A DNA stretch of 64,000 bases, taken from the NCBI GenBank assembly GCA_017428055.1, contig JAFRRN010000034.1, positions 1 to 64,000 on the forward strand. Reading direction: 5' to 3'. Below, one piece after another: positions 62,001 through 64,000 of this stretch. Position numbers and translations under genes: made by a program. Each line of letters begins with the position of its first letter. Within the stretch, counting starts at the first letter, position 1. Source of the stretch: Prevotella sp. (lineage in GTDB: Bacteria > Bacteroidota > Bacteroidia > Bacteroidales > Bacteroidaceae). The notes beneath the pieces were generated by a model. The model saw only the letters and a list, made by a program, of their open reading frames with translations, was not told the origin of the DNA and did not search any database.

Positions 62001-64000
62001 CTTGGTTTTCGCTGATGATAGAGAGCTGACGTACTTTCACTTGTGGTTGGGCAATCATGCGCTTGGCAACAGCCACGATGCTCTCGGCTATCGCATTGCC
62101 CAGACGGGCGGAATAGAGGGCATCATCATATTGCACCACCACCCCACGGGACTCTATCTTGATATTCAGCTTAAACTTCGGCACATTCAGCTCCAACAGC
62201 TCTTGTCCGATAGGTTGCCCATGAACCGTATATTTCGACAACACACCCACCTGGTAAGCGTAGGCAATGGCGGGATGAAAACCGTAGTCGGCGGAAATAC
62301 GGGCGAAGGGATAGTCCTCGTGGCGTAGCGTCTCGTCAAAGGTGTTGCTGACTTGATGCAGATAATCAGCCACCGTCACATCGTCAATCTTCAGACTGAG
62401 GGCAAGGGTATTGACAAACATACCCACCGTGTCGGCAATCTTCAGGTTAGAACGTCCGCTGCTAACAGTACTGAGGTAAACATCGCGACTGTTGATGTAA
62501 CGCGATACCACATAACTCACAGCAGCAAGATAAAGATGTGCCGGCGTGATATCTTGCTGGCGACAGAAAGCAATGGCCTTGTCATGGTCTACCGGACAGA
62601 CAGCCTCGCCGATAAATCCCTGCTGGTCAGTCTTTGGTAAGTCGGCAGGAATTTCACTCGCACCCTCACACGATTGCAGTCTCTCGGCAAAGAACTGGCG
62701 AGAAGCGGCAAACGTTTCGCCATCGACAGCAGCTTGCTGGTCTACCACGAATTTGAAATAACTATAATCTTCTTTATCTATGCTGTTCCCCTCGACCACG
62801 GAACAAAGTTGGCGAATGAATAAGTCAGCCGACCCACCATCAAACAACAGATGATGCACATCCATCAGCAGGTGGACGGCAGTGGGTGTTTCCACCACTT
62901 CAAAACGATAGAGCGGGGCTTTCTGTAAATTGAACGGACGGACGAACTCCGACTTGTATTTTTCCAATTCCCCATCACTCATTTGGGTAGTCACGACTTC
63001 CACGGGAACACTATCTTCCAAAGTCTGGACTATTTGTTCCCCTTGGGTAGAGAAGTGGACACCCAGTTCGGGATGACATTCGACAACTTGCTTCACGGCA
63101 TTGCTTAATGCCGTGGCATTGGTCCCTGCTGGGAACGTAAGCAGATAAGGTATATTATATAAGGTGGAGGTGGGATTTCTCAAACAATCGAAATACACTC
63201 CCGTTTGGGCGTATGAAAGGGGAACAGTAGACTCATTTGTCGTACTATTGTCAGAACTCTTCGACTCTTGAACACCTCCTTGACTCAATAGTTCTTTCAA
63301 GATGTCATTTTCTATCGTTTGCAGAGAGCCACTCTTCACCAACGACTTGGAGTCGAGTGCCACATGATAACGCTTATTCACCTGCACCGCCAATTTAATG
63401 GCAGAGATAGAGGTAAGCCCCGCATATCCCAAAGGAGTAGTCACGCCGAAGTCACCATTGCCCACGATAGCGGCAACCATCCCGTGAAGTTCCTCTTCCA
63501 AAACATTCATAGGGATATTCACGGCTTCTATATCCATCGACTTTTTCTCAGGTTTTGGCAAAGCCCGCTTATTCACCTTCTGGTTTTGGTTGAGCGGGAT
63601 GGCGTCGATTTGCATCGTCACGGCGGGTACCATGTAAGGAGGCTTCTCGTCAAGGATAAACTGGTTGAGGGATTCAATGTCTATCTGCTGGTCACTGACG
63701 ATATAGGCAGCTATGAATTTCCCGCCGCCATCCTCGTCAAAGGCCTGCACCGTGGCATCCTTGATGTTGGGGAATTGGCGGATGATGCCTTCCACCTCTT
63801 TCAGCTCAATGCGGAATCCGCGTATCTTCACCTGCCCATCCCGACGACCGACAAACTGGATGTCACCGCTTGGCAAGTATCGCACGATGTCGCCCGTACG
63901 ATAGACACGCCGATATTTCCTTTCATCCGTAAAGGGATTGTCAATGTATACCTCCGCCGTCTTATCTGGCCGATTCAGATAGCCACGGCTTACCTGTGGT
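59077..64000 (-). CDS. Nonribosomal peptide synthetase with terminal thioester reductase, 5' end beyond window
   Basis: Open to the right window edge (sequence continues upstream through GYLNRPDKTAEV and YRTGDIV). Visible order: end of an adenylation domain (KIRGFRIELKEVE; QNQKVNKRALP), carrier (GLTSIS serine, about 63.4 kb), condensation (HHLLFDGG, about 62.85 kb), second adenylation (YTSGSTGRPKGVM, CYGPTE, YKSGDYAKW; about 61.96-60.52 kb), carrier (LGGTSL, about 60.4 kb) and a thioester reductase (LLTGATGYLG and catalytic YIYSK; 60.2-59.1 kb). The second adenylation pocket reads about D-A-Q-S-C-A-C-V-A by hand alignment to GrsA, substrate not predictable. The reductase predicts release as aldehyde or alcohol. 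Confidence 0.95.
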   Translation of the reverse strand, partial: PQVSRGYLNRPDKTAEVYIDNPFTDERKYRRVYRTGDIVRYLPSGDIQFVGRRDGQVKIRGFRIELKEVEGIIRQFPNIKDATVQAFDEDGGGKFIAAYIVSDQQIDIESLNQFILDEKPPYMVPAVTMQIDAIPLNQNQKVNKRALPKPEKKSMDIEAVNIPMNVLEEELHGMVAAIVGNGDFGVTTPLGYAGLTSISAIKLAVQVNKRYHVALDSKSLVKSGSLQTIENDILKELLSQGGVQESKSSDNSTTNESTVPLSYAQTGVYFDCLRNPTSTLYNIPYLLTFPAGTNATALSNAVKQVVECHPELGVHFSTQGEQIVQTLEDSVPVEVVTTQMSDGELEKYKSEFVRPFNLQKAPLYRFEVVETPTAVHLLMDVHHLLFDGGSADLFIRQLCSVVEGNSIDKEDYSYFKFVVDQQAAVDGETFAASRQFFAERLQSCEGASEIPADLPKTDQQGFIGEAVCPVDHDKAIAFCRQQDITPAHLYLAAVSYVVSRYINSRDVYLSTVSSGRSNLKIADTVGMFVNTLALSLKIDDVTVADYLHQVSNTFDETLRHEDYPFARISADYGFHPAIAYAYQVGVLSKYTVHGQPIGQELLELNVPKFKLNIKIESRGVVVQYDDALYSARLGNAIAESIVAVAKRMIAQPQVKVRQLSIISENQEEELGHLRQVATGEAPFKLFHECISCYAHQSPGQEALVACDATYSYKEMDELTNRIANGLHRRGVKTGDRIALLLPRTSRLILSLFGVLKAGAAYIPCDPDYPEDRVKLILEDSEAKLIITPELAEELLQTDDASQPQTDVTPEDLAYLIYTSGSTGRPKGVMLRHAGICNYLYGHPANVFANAVLTDATRILSVTTISFDAALQDIGMAYYNGKTLIVATEEQANNPLDLAQLIKTQHINMVSGTPSRWQTWLTSEDFCDAISQVKICRAGGEKFSDQLLQQMHGITKARIFNCYGPTEITVASNNAELTNVKTATVGKPQLNVKEFIVDTDGNELPVGVVGELYIGGRGVARGYNNLDDMTRERFVEYHGERIYKSGDYAKWLPDGNVMILGRTDHQIKLRGLRIELGEIENVMLRVEGMKKVVIVIRKLNDKEHLCAYYTAEHEIAPNELKAEISKSLTQYMVPTAYLQLEEMPMTPNGKTDIKALPEPQLAISGDYEAPATDTERTFCNIFAAILQMDKVGATDNFFELGGTSLVVTRVIIEADKAGLHVAYGDVFAHPTPRQLASQFESADERKSLGDSEIADYDYSAINHLLQQNNLTMFRKGQRQAIGNVLLTGATGYLGIHILRELIDSDAPNIYCLVRGKSQEAAESRLRTLLYYYFSDSFKGLIGTRLHVVLGDVTGNIDESLPIDTVFNCAAIVKHFSEGTEIEDVNIGGAQRCVDFCIKKGARLVHVSTASTRGLWAGEVKDDIFTEQRLYMGQYLGNKYIYSKFMAERLILDAVAQHGLHAKIMRVGNLAARSTDGEFQANFSTNSFMGRIKVYNMLGCCPYGMRNKSVEFSPINEVAHAIVLLATTPRECTVFHPYNIHGQFLGDVLMGLTTVGDGVRFVEQDDFDAAMQQAKDDPQKARQMASLLAYQDMAHGQKTTDVRRDNDYTTQVLYRLGFSWSPTSWDYVERMLTAIGGFGFFD

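Overview
The window looks like a chromosome segment of a Prevotella-type member of the Bacteroidales. The evidence is the SusC/SusD pair, dockerin-tailed secreted proteins, Bacteroidales-specific families (DUF6089-, DUF6242-, DUF6078-, DUF3853-like), Bacteroidetes promoters of the TTTG-N20-TAnnTTTG type, and few recognisable Shine-Dalgarno sites. No 16S or other species marker is present, so the genus is an inference.

Layout. (1) 1-13.3 kb is a mobile or integrated element. It carries a tyrosine recombinase cut by the window edge, an unknown companion gene, a DUF3853 helix-turn-helix protein, a replication-type HTH protein overlapping a DnaC-like ATPase, then about 500 bp holding three diverged ~190-bp repeats. 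Next comes a compact minus-strand operon (13.04 to 4.65 kb): XRE regulator, 95-aa protein, radical SAM enzyme, PLD-nuclease/SF2-helicase fusion, 49-aa microprotein, DndD/Rad50-like zinc-hook ATPase, 155-aa protein and RES-domain protein. The layout is that of a defence island; I cannot match the combination to a named system. An elongator tRNA-Met gene follows at 13.4 kb. (2) 13.7-21.6 kb encodes three large exported proteins (two with dockerin-like tails, one metallophosphoesterase). (3) 22-32.6 kb is core housekeeping: ogt, rbfA and a LolC/E permease, facing a long minus-strand envelope operon (DUF6242 lipoprotein, DUF6089 barrel, uppS, bamA, three Skp/OmpH chaperones, murI). (4) 32.9-36.1 kb is a small accessory patch with a DUF6078-like gene, structured intergenic DNA and an EcoRI-type adenine methylase coupled to a DUF262/HNH nuclease. 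(5) 36.2-45.9 kb holds a PreA-like oxidoreductase, a GH28 pectinase and a SusC/SusD/DUF4957-type polysaccharide utilisation locus. (6) 46-56.9 kb holds a flippase, a MaoC dehydratase, ptb-buk, EamA, M15 peptidase, tandem deoxynucleoside kinases, trpS and envelope proteins. (7) 57-64 kb is a biosynthetic cluster: a large NRPS ending in a thioester reductase, a MATE exporter and a phosphopantetheinyl transferase.

The least explained signals are the radical-SAM/helicase/SMC/RES operon, the 190-bp repeats beside it, and a family of intergenic clusters of 17-nt palindromes at an exact 22-bp period (three loci, with arm sequences that differ between loci while pairing is kept). Coordinates of short sites were counted by eye. 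No database or folding software was used.
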